NCBI GenBank assembly: GCA_012515695.1
Contig: JAAYXX010000075.1
Span: 1-19,409, forward strand
Direction of reading: 5' to 3'
DNA: 19,409 nt
Source: Chloroflexota bacterium
GTDB lineage: Bacteria > Chloroflexota > Anaerolineae > UBA1429
Made by a program: the position numbers and the translations under genes. Of this stretch, positions 5,314-12,749 are shown one piece after another (position 1 is the stretch's first letter; every line of letters begins with the position of its first letter). The notes beneath the pieces are model-generated. The model was not told where the DNA came from. It saw nothing but the letters and a program-made list of their open reading frames with translations, and did not search any database.

Positions 5314-6363
5314 ATGGCTGACAGGTTGATAGACATCGTGCGTAGCTATGACAGGCGGCTGGTCATCCCGCTGATGGGATTTCCCGGCACGCAACTCAAC
5401 GGGTCTTCATTGAAGCAGAACACCTTCAACTGGGGCACCCAGTTCTCCACGTTGTTCGCTTTGCAGCGCCGTTTTCGCCCGGATGGGTTGTTTTTCTTTA
5501 TGGACTTGTCGGTAGAGGCCAGCGCGCTTGGCCTGCCGGTGCGCTTTCCTCTGGACGAATCCCCTTCGGTGGAGCAGCACCCGGTGCGAAGCAAAGAAGA
5601 CCTGATGAGGTTTTCCACCGTTGATATTTTGGCAGACGGGCGAGTGGCCGTATACATTGAGACGATGCGCCTGATGGCGCGCTATCTAGATGTGCTCAAA
5701 GGCGGCTATGTGATCGGGCCGTTCTCGCTGGCCGGGCTATTGCTGGGGGCCACCGAGGCCGCTATGGCTACGGTGATGGACCCGCAGTTGTTGCACGCCG
5801 TGCTGCGCTTTAGCTCCGGGGTTGTTTCGCGCTATGCGCGGGCGCTGGAGCGGGCGGGCGCTGATATGATCGCCATCCTGGAACCTACGGCCAGCTTTTT
5901 ATCTCCTGCCCAGTTCCGCGAATTCGCCGGGCGATACTTGCAGGATATCATATCTACCCTTCGGACTGTGCCCATCTTGCACGTCTGCGGCCAAACGTCG
6001 AACCTGATTGACGCGATGGTGGAAACAGGCGCCCACGGGTTGAGCCTGGACTCGATGGTGGATTTTCCCACGGTGATCAAGCGTGTGCCGGAGGATGTGG
6101 TCCTGGTGGGCAATCTTGATACCGTGCAGGTGATGATAGAGATGGCTCCCAACCAGGTGTATCGCGCGACCCGCAATCTGGTGGAGGCCATGCAGCCCTA
6201 CCCCAACTTTATCTTGAGCACGGCCTGTGACCTGCCTATGGAGACGCCGTTGGAGAATATCCACGCGATGATGGATGCGGGCCGCGGGAACGACTTGCGG
6301 ATCGAAGAATCCGAGTGGGCGAGCGAGTATGACGATGCAGTGGCAGGGGTGTCGGTAGAATAA
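5314..6363 (+). CDS. Uroporphyrinogen decarboxylase-superfamily protein, MtaA/CmuA-like methyltransferase
   Basis: 349 residues with a URO-D type TIM-barrel layout. The C-terminal half shows a zinc site of the kind used by methylcobamide:coenzyme M methyltransferases and related demethylases: LHVCGQ (His223, Cys225) and STACDLP (Cys305), a His-x-Cys...Cys pattern. GLSLDSMVDF near 242-251 and VLVGNLDT near 263-270 are also typical. True HemE enzymes lack this site, so heme synthesis is unlikely. The expected role is methyl transfer between a corrinoid protein and a thiol or folate acceptor, but no corrinoid protein or second methyltransferase lies nearby and the substrate is unknown. AGGGGG just upstream supports the ATG. 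It is a single-gene unit: two promoters upstream, a strong terminator at 6391-6425. Confidence 0.85.
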   Translation: MADRLIDIVRSYDRRLVIPLMGFPGTQLNGSSLKQNTFNWGTQFSTLFALQRRFRPDGLFFFMDLSVEASALGLPVRFPLDESPSVEQHPVRSKEDLMRFSTVDILADGRVAVYIETMRLMARYLDVLKGGYVIGPFSLAGLLLGATEAAMATVMDPQLLHAVLRFSSGVVSRYARALERAGADMIAILEPTASFLSPAQFREFAGRYLQDIISTLRTVPILHVCGQTSNLIDAMVETGAHGLSLDSMVDFPTVIKRVPEDVVLVGNLDTVQVMIEMAPNQVYRATRNLVEAMQPYPNFILSTACDLPMETPLENIHAMMDAGRGNDLRIEESEWASEYDDAVAGVSVE

Positions 6364-6390
6364 TCGGACGCATAAAACAATATTCAACAC

Positions 6391-6425
6391 AAAGCGCGCC
6401 TACGAGCCTACCGTAGGCGCGCTTT
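6391..6425 (+). terminator. Strong hairpin terminator after the methyltransferase gene
   Basis: A perfect 14-bp stem, AAAGCGCGCCTACG (6391-6404) with CGTAGGCGCGCTTT (6412-6425), has a 7-base loop. It lies 28 bases past the stop codon. The stem ends in A:T pairs, giving a short TTT tail for rho-independent release. Confidence 0.85.
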
Positions 6426-6512
6426 CTATAGGGCGCTCTCCATTCAAGCGCGCGCGGCGATGGGCTGGCTGGCGCAGTTGGCCGCCTACAACTCGCAGCA
6501 TAATAAACGCGC

Positions 6513-6541
6513 TTGGCTGGACGATTGGCGTGTGCTACAAT
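6513..6541 (+). promoter_or_regulatory. Promoter of the yraN-miaA-FecR/LysM cluster
   Basis: TTGGCT (-35, 6513-6518) and TACAAT (-10, 6536-6541) are 17 bases apart. The predicted start near 6548 leaves about 30 nt before the TTG start of yraN at 6578. The -10 box is the same hexamer seen at 123-128 and 5151-5156. Confidence 0.55.
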
Positions 6542-6577
6542 ACGCGCAGAGTGATAGACCGTCGAGGGAGAGCGACC

Positions 6578-6955
6578 TTGCCAAGCACGCGCACAGTCGG
6601 CGACCTGGGAGAGAGTCTGGCCTGCGCTGCCCTTGAACGTCGCGGCTATCAGATTGTCGAGCGCAACTGGCGCCCACGCCTGTGGGACACACGCGGCGAG
6701 ATTGACATTGTGGCCCGCGATGGCGATTGCTGGGCTTTTGTGGAGGTCAAGACCCGGCGCGGCCACCGGACGGGCCTGCCAGAAGAAGCCATGACGCCCC
6801 GCAAGCTGGCAACAGTCACCGAACTGGCGCAGGCGTATCTCTATGAGCGCAGCCTGGGAAATGTCAACTGGCGGGTGGACCTGGTAGCTATCGAGTTGGA
6901 TGGGCGAGGCCGCGTGAGGCGGTTGAATATTGTGCCTGCCCTGGCACTGGAATAA
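6578..6955 (+). CDS. yraN: YraN/UPF0102 family, PD-(D/E)xK nuclease-like protein
   Basis: A TTG start at 6578 gives 125 residues, the usual family size of about 120. AGGGAG at 6565-6570 lies 7 bases upstream, and the predicted promoter -10 box (6536-6541) rules out the longer in-frame reading from 6530. The family opening G-x-x-GE-x-x-A is seen at residues 8-15, and the nuclease-like core RGEIDIVARDG...FVEVKTR has Glu41, Asp43, Glu56 and Lys58. The fold resembles Holliday-junction resolvases; the in vivo role is not established. It is first in a tight cluster: miaA begins 4 bases after its stop, or overlaps it if an upstream TTG is used. Confidence 0.92.
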   Translation: MPSTRTVGDLGESLACAALERRGYQIVERNWRPRLWDTRGEIDIVARDGDCWAFVEVKTRRGHRTGLPEEAMTPRKLATVTELAQAYLYERSLGNVNWRVDLVAIELDGRGRVRRLNIVPALALE

Positions 6956-6959
6956 AGCC

Positions 6960-7898
6960 TTGGAAGAACGAACGAACAGGCCGCACGTATTGGTGATTGT
7001 CGGACCAACGGCGGTAGGCAAAACAGCCCTTTCCCTGCGTCTGGCGCAGGATTTTGGCGGAGAGGTGATCTCGGCGGATTCGCGCCAGATCTACCGCTAT
7101 ATGGATATTGGCACGGCCAAGGCCACGCCGGAAGAGCGAGCGAGTGTTCCGCATCACCTGATCGACGTGGTCGACCCGGATGAGGAATTGACCCTCGCCC
7201 ACTATCAAGAGCTGGCGAACCGGGCCATTCGAGAGGTCTGGGCGCGGGGCAGGTTCCCCATGCTGGTCGGCGGCACGGGCCTGTATGTGCGCGCCGTGTT
7301 GGAGGGCTGGACGGTGCCCGAAGTGCCCCCCAACATAGCATTGCGCGAGCGCCTGGAAGCCAGGGCGCAAGCCGAGGGCGCGGAGGTGCTGCACGCCCAG
7401 TTGGCTGAGGTAGACCCCGTGGCCGCCCATCGTATAGACGCTCGCAATGTGCGGCGCGTCATACGCGCACTCGAAGTCTACTATGCAACAGGTGAGCCTA
7501 TTTCCAGGTTGCAGGAGAAGGCCCCTCCCAACTATGCAACGCTGAAAATCGGGTTGACGATGGATCGCGAAGAGCTTTACCGACGGATTGACCTGCGCGT
7601 CGACTGGATGATGGCCCAGGGCCTCGTGCAAGAAGTCCAGTGGTTACTGGATCATGGGTACGACGAGCGGCTCCCGTCCATGTCGGGGTTGGGGTATCGG
7701 CAGATTGCCCAGTACTTGCGCGGGGAGGTGAGTCTGGAGGAGGCCGTGGCTTTGATCAAGCGGCACACGCGGCGCTTTGTGCGGCAGCAGTATAACTGGT
7801 TTCGGCTGTCTGATCCGACGATTCACTGGTTTGACGCTACCGCATTGCAGTATGAGGCGGTGGCGGCCCTGGTGCGATCCTTTCGCTTGCACGATTAG
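6960..7898 (+). CDS. miaA: tRNA dimethylallyltransferase
   Basis: Transfers a dimethylallyl group from DMAPP to N6 of A37 in tRNAs reading UNN codons. About 312 residues, normal for MiaA. Visible: P-loop GPTAVGKT (15-22), the substrate motif SADSRQIYRYMDIGTAK from residue 38, VGGTGLYVRA, GLGYRQ, and the C-terminal TRRFVRQQYNWFR. There is no good ATG. I place the start at a TTG at 6960, with a weak TGGA upstream, because the family normally starts only a few residues before the P-loop strand. A TTG at 6930, overlapping the end of yraN, would add 10 residues and cannot be excluded. Translational coupling to yraN is likely. Confidence 0.95.
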   Translation: MEERTNRPHVLVIVGPTAVGKTALSLRLAQDFGGEVISADSRQIYRYMDIGTAKATPEERASVPHHLIDVVDPDEELTLAHYQELANRAIREVWARGRFPMLVGGTGLYVRAVLEGWTVPEVPPNIALRERLEARAQAEGAEVLHAQLAEVDPVAAHRIDARNVRRVIRALEVYYATGEPISRLQEKAPPNYATLKIGLTMDREELYRRIDLRVDWMMAQGLVQEVQWLLDHGYDERLPSMSGLGYRQIAQYLRGEVSLEEAVALIKRHTRRFVRQQYNWFRLSDPTIHWFDATALQYEAVAALVRSFRLHD

Positions 7899-7925
7899 CT
7901 CGAACGATCACGGGAGGCCGTTGGT

Positions 7926-8843
7926 ATGACCTACTCCTCCAGGCTCAGAGGTAGGCCCCAAAAAAGTGGACGCTCCGTTTCGATCTTGTTGGTCATGTTG
8001 GCCGTCATTGCGGCTTTCGCTGCGTGGAACCTGCTCCAGCAGCGCGATGCCCCCATTCCCAAGACAGTCAACCTGACGGTATTGAGTGGAACGGCCACCG
8101 TCATCCGGGCCGACGCGGGAGGCGATCCCCCCCTGGAAGCGGGCGGGACCAGCGTCTTGCAGGCCGGGGATGAGGTGCAGACCGGCTCGAATAGCAGAGC
8201 CAAGCTGACGTTTACTGGCGGCGAAACGGTGGAACTGGGGAGCGAAACGCATCTGACGGTGCTGGAACTGCACCAGAACCCGGTTTCGCGGGCGCTGGTG
8301 GCCGTGCTCGCCCTGCACCGGGGCAACACGCTGACCCGTATTCGCCACGTGTTGTTCCAGGGGATGCGGTTCGAGATCGAGACGGCGGTGGCGACGATAC
8401 AGGCTCGTGGCACGGTGTTTCAGGTGGACGCCCTGAGCAACGACCACACGTATGTGGCCGTGTTTGATGGGGTGGTGCGCGTTGCGATGGGCGAGCAGAG
8501 CCTCGACCTGGAAGCCGGGCAAGCGTCGGATGTGTATTTGGGGCAGCCGTTGGTAGCGGTTAGTTCGGGCCAGCCCGCGCCCACGGATGATATGCCGGTT
8601 AACGGGACTCCCCAGTCGTCCACGACCCTGACGGACAGGGAAAAGACGCTGTTCCCGCCGGTAGAAACGCCCACGCTGCCGGGGGACAACTATGTGCTTT
8701 ACACGGTGCAACAGGGCGACACACTCCGCAGTATTGCGCGCAAATTCGATATGCCCTGGGAAGATATCTGGAACGCTAACAAGGACACCGTCAGCAGCCC
8801 GGAGTTGATTCGCGTGGGGCAAGAGTTGCGTATCCCCAGGTAG
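7926..8843 (+). CDS. Membrane-anchored FecR-domain and LysM-domain protein
   Basis: 305 residues. A basic N-terminus and one hydrophobic segment (about 17-36) without a clear cleavage site suggest a type II membrane anchor with the rest outside. Residues about 50-185 resemble a FecR domain (VLSGTATVI, GDEVQTGSNSRAKLTF, IQARGTVFQV). A Ser/Thr/Pro-rich linker follows, then a C-terminal LysM module (about 257-304: YTVQQGDTLRSIARKF ... IRVGQELRIP), which should bind peptidoglycan or related glycans. FecR domains in Gram-negatives relay iron-siderophore signals to sigma factors, but no sigma factor is nearby, so I infer an envelope structural or sensory role. GGGAGG 8 bases before the ATG. It is last in the yraN-miaA cluster, 27 bases after miaA. 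Confidence 0.85.
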   Translation: MTYSSRLRGRPQKSGRSVSILLVMLAVIAAFAAWNLLQQRDAPIPKTVNLTVLSGTATVIRADAGGDPPLEAGGTSVLQAGDEVQTGSNSRAKLTFTGGETVELGSETHLTVLELHQNPVSRALVAVLALHRGNTLTRIRHVLFQGMRFEIETAVATIQARGTVFQVDALSNDHTYVAVFDGVVRVAMGEQSLDLEAGQASDVYLGQPLVAVSSGQPAPTDDMPVNGTPQSSTTLTDREKTLFPPVETPTLPGDNYVLYTVQQGDTLRSIARKFDMPWEDIWNANKDTVSSPELIRVGQELRIPR

Positions 8844-8863
8844 GAAAACCTCACCCCCCCTGG

Positions 8864-8964
8864 CCCCGATCTACTGATCGGGGCGGACAGGTAGGCGTGC
8901 CTACCTGTCGGACCGCCGGCTTTCAGCCGGCATAATAGGAAGCCGCCAGAGATGGCGGCGGTCC
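8864..8964. repeat. Cluster of tandem and nested hairpins between convergent operons
   Basis: Consecutive perfect stems: CCCCGATC-TACT-GATCGGGG (8864-8883); an 11-bp stem GACAGGTAGGC / GCCTACCTGTC with a 2-base loop (8886-8909); then a three-way arrangement in which GGACCGCC (8910-8917) pairs with GGCGGTCC (8957-8964) around GCCGCCA-GAGA-TGGCGGC (8942-8959, partly overlapping) and GCCGGC-TTTCA-GCCGGC (8915-8931). Some of these pairings are mutually exclusive. The location between converging genes fits a two-way transcription barrier. The density of hairpins resembles the dispersed repeat at 4052-4224 in style but not in sequence. Confidence 0.7.
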
Positions 8965-9018
8965 AATGGGAGAGACCTCCCCCCGGCTTCTCCCTCCCCC
9001 CCCCGACTGTACCCAGCC

Positions 9019-9045
9019 GCACCCTCTCCCAAAGGGCGAGGGTGC
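9019..9045 (-). terminator. Hairpin terminator of the SpoIID/amidase operon
   Basis: GCACCCTCTCCC (9019-9030) pairs with GGGCGAGGGTGC (9034-9045) around AAA: a 12-bp stem with one T-C mismatch. It lies 26 bases past the stop of the minus-strand gene ending at 9071. This CCCTCTCCC-AAA-type hairpin recurs in many GC-rich genomes (family knowledge). No T tract follows, so strength is uncertain. Confidence 0.55.
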
Positions 9046-9070
9046 TTACAATGTTTGGCGAGGAGGGGCG

Positions 9071-12000
9071 CTATTTCAGCACCAGCGGTATCTGTGCCCA
9101 GGCTGAGGGCGTGTTGGTTGGTGTGGGCGACAGCGTCGCTGTTGGCGTTAGCGTTGCCGTCGGCGTGGGCGTGGGCAGGCTGCCCATGCTGCTCTCGCTC
9201 ACATTCCCCGCCCGGTCGCGGATGCGAAAGCGCCAGTTGGTGGCCTTTTGCTCTGGCACCGTGAGTTGCACCGCCTTGGTGGTTCCCGGCGTGCCCTCTA
9301 CATCCAGGGGCTGCCACTCGCTCCATGTTTGCCCCCAGTCCGTCGAAGCCGTCCACGCGGCGCTTTCCAGGTCCAGCCCCGACAGGGTATCCTGCACCCA
9401 CACGCTGCGCTGCCCGCTTTGTGACCACTGGGGCGGCGTCAGATCGAGGCGAACGGTTACGGCTTGCTCCTTGGCGTTTCCGGTGGCATCGAGCAGGCGC
9501 ACGAGCACGGTCTGCTCGCCCTCGACGGCGCGCACATCCCACGCCACGGGCGATTGCGCCGGACGAGGCGCGCCAAAGACGGCGATGCGATCCAGGTACA
9601 GGTCGGCGTTGCCGTGGAACACGGTGCGGAACTCGACGCCGTCGCTGATGTCCGGGTCATTGCAGGTGGACGCGCGATCCTTGTAGGCCATCTCCAGGCG
9701 TATGTCCTCGTAGGCGTTGTTGCGGGCCAGATCGGCGGCCACCAGCGAGCGTTGGTCATAGATGCGGCGGCCCTGATCGTCGGCGATGTCCAGCGAGGCC
9801 AGCGCTACGTTGCGCGAGCGGTCGGTGGTTTTCAGCCGGAAATAGACCTGATAGTCGCGCCAGTCGGGCAACTCGCAGGTATACGGCCCGAACCAGACGC
9901 CTCCCTGATCCACCCCGGCGCGACCCAGCCATGCCTGCCCGTTGGTGGCCTGGTTGTCGGCAACGGCCACGCCGGAACCGGCCTGATGATACAACGCCTC
10001 TCCCTCCCAGACCCAGGCATTGCTAAACTGCACCGCCGTAGCGTCGGGGCTGTTCAGCGCAAAGGGCACGTTGGTCGTGTTGATCCAGGCGGGCACGCTG
10101 ACCGAGCCGCTGGGAGCAGTGTTGTCCACCGTGACCTGCACCTCCTGTTGACGTTGGCCCGCGCCGTTATGGGCCACCACTCGCAGTTGATGGGCGCCGT
10201 CGCTCTCCTCCGTTGTGTTCCATTGCCAGGTGTAGGGGGGCGCGGTCTTGGTTGCGCGCAGCGTGCCATCTACCCAGTATTCCACGCGCTGAATGGCGGC
10301 GCTGGTCTCCAGGGCAGGGGTGACGACAGCCCGCAGCGTCTCGCCGTTGGCGGGCGACGTCAGGCGCATGTTCGGCGGGATGGCCGCCATCTTGGAGAGG
10401 GTCTCGGCGCGAATGGTGGGCAGCAGGGCGTAGGCCCTATCGCCGGGGCAAACGGTGGACGGGCTGCCGTCTCGGTGGCCCATGATGGTCGGCAGAACCT
10501 TATCGACAAAGTACCGCTGTTCGGTGGGCGGGATCATGTGGTCGGTGCATTGCCACGCGGCAAAGTTGGTCAGGCTGGTGAGGATGGCCGAGGGCACATT
10601 GTTCTCCTGGTAATCGCCCAGAATGGCGATGCCGATGCTGCCCCAGTTGTATTGCAGCGCATGGCCGCCCACCACGCCCACGCCGCCGGTGCGTCCCTCA
10701 TAGATATTGCCATAGGCGTCAATGAGATAGTTGTAGCCGATATCGCCCCACTCGCGGGTAACGGCGTGATAGTAGTAGATGGCGCGCACCACAGCCGCCG
10801 GGTCCACGCTCCCGTCCGAAGTGACGGTGTGGTGCAGGACAATGGCGCGGATGGGCCGGTACTCTGGCGGCCAGGTCATCAGGCTTTCGTCGGCCCCCCA
10901 GGCGCTACGGGGGATGACGTTGGGCCGGGTGGTGGCCGAAAGCCGGGGCGCGGCGGCTAACTCGCTGGCCTGGGGGCCGGGGCGCGAGTCGATGCACACC
11001 AGCCGCAGGTTCTCCAGGATGGGCGAGGAGCCATCAGGAGCGGCGGATAGCGTCAGGCGGTATTGCAGCTTGACCCCCGCGCCGATGAGCAGGTCGGCGC
11101 TTTGGAGCAAGCTGTCCTCGTCGTCGTCTGTCGGCGGCATGGCGGTCCATGCGCGCCAGGTCTTGCCATCCTCGCTTGTGCGTACCTCGAGAGCAATGGA
11201 GGCTCCCTGGGGCGTGCGGGTGTGCCAGGTCAGGCCCAGCCCCACGAAAGGCAACGGGGCGGTGAGCGGCGGAGAGGTATAGCTCCCCTCCAGGCGGCCA
11301 TTTTCCAGCATCAGCGCGCCGTCGCCGATGCCCAGCACGCGCACGCCGTCGGTGGTTCCCCCTGCCCAGTCGTTCACCGTCGAGTGGGTGATGCTATCCA
11401 CCAACACGCCGCCATGTGGCGCGGGGGTGGGCGTGGGTTGGGCCGGGTTGGCGGCTGTGACCGTTGGGCCGTTCAGTGTGCCCGAGCCGGGCAGTTGCGA
11501 CACATGGCCGAGGCCATCGTCAAAGTAAAAGCGGTACGAGTGTGTTCCTGCGCCCAGGCGAGTACGCAGTTCGTATTGCCAGGTGTGCCCCTCGCGAGAG
11601 ACGCGGGTCATGGCGTGGGCGCGCCCGTCAATGATGACGTTGGCGACGACGGGCGGGCGCTGGGTCTGCGCCTCAAACGTTACGCGGAAAGTAAAGACCG
11701 TGTTCTCGTCGCCAGTTGTCGGCGCGAGCGTGGGGCTGGCAAGCTGCCCCGTGGACGGGCCAATCACGTCAATGCCGGTATAGTAGTGGTACAGGATTTG
11801 CTCATAGCTCAGGCCCATTTTCGCCAGGGCTTGAGCGCCCTGCTGGCACATGCCGACGCCGTGCCCATAGCGCGTAGTAAAGCCGCAGGGGCAGCTCACG
11901 CTGCGGCAATAGGGCACGTTCACGCTCCACACTTCTTGAGCCTCGCGGGTGTGGCCGTCGCAATGAGCAAAGAAAAAGGCGCTGATGATGCCGCCCTGGT

Positions 12001-12739
12001 AATAGGCCGCCACGCCGGAGGTATCCTCCACCGCCCGGTCGGTGGTGTCGTAATGGGCGGGCTTCCAGACCTGGCAATGGGTGGTGGTGCAGACGTCCGC
12101 GCCCTCGGCTGTATGCGAGCGATGGGTGGCGGCATAGCTGCGCGCAGCAACGGCCTGAGCGCGCAACGCCTGCGGATGCCAGGAGGCGGGCACTTCGGCG
12201 GGGACGACCCCCTTGTGGTATTCGTCCATCGTCATCACCACAATGCTGCCGTCGGGCATGAGCACCCGCAAGGTTTCCGGCAGGGTGGTGACTGCCGAGA
12301 GTTGATAGCCCCCTTGCAGCGTCGGGTTTTGGTCCACCCCGGCGGCTGCGGCGGCCTGCTCTGGTGGGGCCAACTGGCTTTCGATGGCCGCCAGTTCGTC
12401 TGGGTCGGGGTCTTGGGGGATCATCTCGAAATTCAGAGACGTCCATTGCGCCCCCTGCACGCGCGCGGCCTGGGTCATGCCGATATAGCCGGGCGCTTCA
12501 GCGCGCACCTCGTAGGTGCCCTGGGCGAGCGGCAAGGCATAGTGCCCGCGGGCGTCTGTGCGCGTGCTATATTCCGCCACGATGATGGCGGCCCCGGCCA
12601 CCGGCTCGCCGGTAGCCATGTTGCGGGCGAAGCCTTCCAGCCCCCCAGAATCAGAGCGCAAGGCGGTGGGGGCGAGCAGCAGCAGGCTGCTGAGAAGCAA
12701 GACGATGGTTGCGGTGATGCGGCGACGAGTTGTGTGCAT
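9071..12739 (-). CDS. Secreted SpoIID-domain and PGRP-type amidase fusion, peptidoglycan hydrolase
   Basis: 1222 residues. Signal peptide about 1-28; carboxypeptidase-regulatory-like beta domain about 33-105; SpoIID/LytB domain about 153-330, with GVVPAEVP (Glu182, the position of the catalytic Glu), ALRAQAVAARSYA, Cys217 and His221-Cys222 and GHGVGMCQQGA; a beta-rich region about 340-580; a PGRP/amidase_2 domain about 605-785 with zinc ligands His636, His755 and Cys764 (VLHHT, MGHRDG, VCPGD); Ig-like repeats from about 793 with a galactose-binding-like stretch; a Thr/Pro linker about 1189-1211; and a tail IPLVLK. SpoIID enzymes are lytic transglycosylases acting on denuded glycan; PGRP amidases remove stem peptides, so one protein could do both steps. 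The start lies 10 bases past the nfi stop, with no clear ribosome site, suggesting coupling. It is the last gene of the minus-strand operon. Confidence 0.88.
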   Translation of the reverse strand: MHTTRRRITATIVLLLSSLLLLAPTALRSDSGGLEGFARNMATGEPVAGAAIIVAEYSTRTDARGHYALPLAQGTYEVRAEAPGYIGMTQAARVQGAQWTSLNFEMIPQDPDPDELAAIESQLAPPEQAAAAAGVDQNPTLQGGYQLSAVTTLPETLRVLMPDGSIVVMTMDEYHKGVVPAEVPASWHPQALRAQAVAARSYAATHRSHTAEGADVCTTTHCQVWKPAHYDTTDRAVEDTSGVAAYYQGGIISAFFFAHCDGHTREAQEVWSVNVPYCRSVSCPCGFTTRYGHGVGMCQQGAQALAKMGLSYEQILYHYYTGIDVIGPSTGQLASPTLAPTTGDENTVFTFRVTFEAQTQRPPVVANVIIDGRAHAMTRVSREGHTWQYELRTRLGAGTHSYRFYFDDGLGHVSQLPGSGTLNGPTVTAANPAQPTPTPAPHGGVLVDSITHSTVNDWAGGTTDGVRVLGIGDGALMLENGRLEGSYTSPPLTAPLPFVGLGLTWHTRTPQGASIALEVRTSEDGKTWRAWTAMPPTDDDEDSLLQSADLLIGAGVKLQYRLTLSAAPDGSSPILENLRLVCIDSRPGPQASELAAAPRLSATTRPNVIPRSAWGADESLMTWPPEYRPIRAIVLHHTVTSDGSVDPAAVVRAIYYYHAVTREWGDIGYNYLIDAYGNIYEGRTGGVGVVGGHALQYNWGSIGIAILGDYQENNVPSAILTSLTNFAAWQCTDHMIPPTEQRYFVDKVLPTIMGHRDGSPSTVCPGDRAYALLPTIRAETLSKMAAIPPNMRLTSPANGETLRAVVTPALETSAAIQRVEYWVDGTLRATKTAPPYTWQWNTTEESDGAHQLRVVAHNGAGQRQQEVQVTVDNTAPSGSVSVPAWINTTNVPFALNSPDATAVQFSNAWVWEGEALYHQAGSGVAVADNQATNGQAWLGRAGVDQGGVWFGPYTCELPDWRDYQVYFRLKTTDRSRNVALASLDIADDQGRRIYDQRSLVAADLARNNAYEDIRLEMAYKDRASTCNDPDISDGVEFRTVFHGNADLYLDRIAVFGAPRPAQSPVAWDVRAVEGEQTVLVRLLDATGNAKEQAVTVRLDLTPPQWSQSGQRSVWVQDTLSGLDLESAAWTASTDWGQTWSEWQPLDVEGTPGTTKAVQLTVPEQKATNWRFRIRDRAGNVSESSMGSLPTPTPTATLTPTATLSPTPTNTPSAWAQIPLVLK

Positions 12740-12749
12740 GGCTGTTTTT

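Noticed and set aside
5314..6363. Genuine uroporphyrinogen decarboxylase (hemE)
   Set aside because: The His-x-Cys...Cys zinc pattern and the absence of heme genes nearby point to the methyltransferase branch.
6455..6640. Short plus-strand frame before yraN starting at an ATG in the terminator-promoter gap
   Set aside because: No ribosome site, starts upstream of the predicted promoter and overlaps yraN in another frame.
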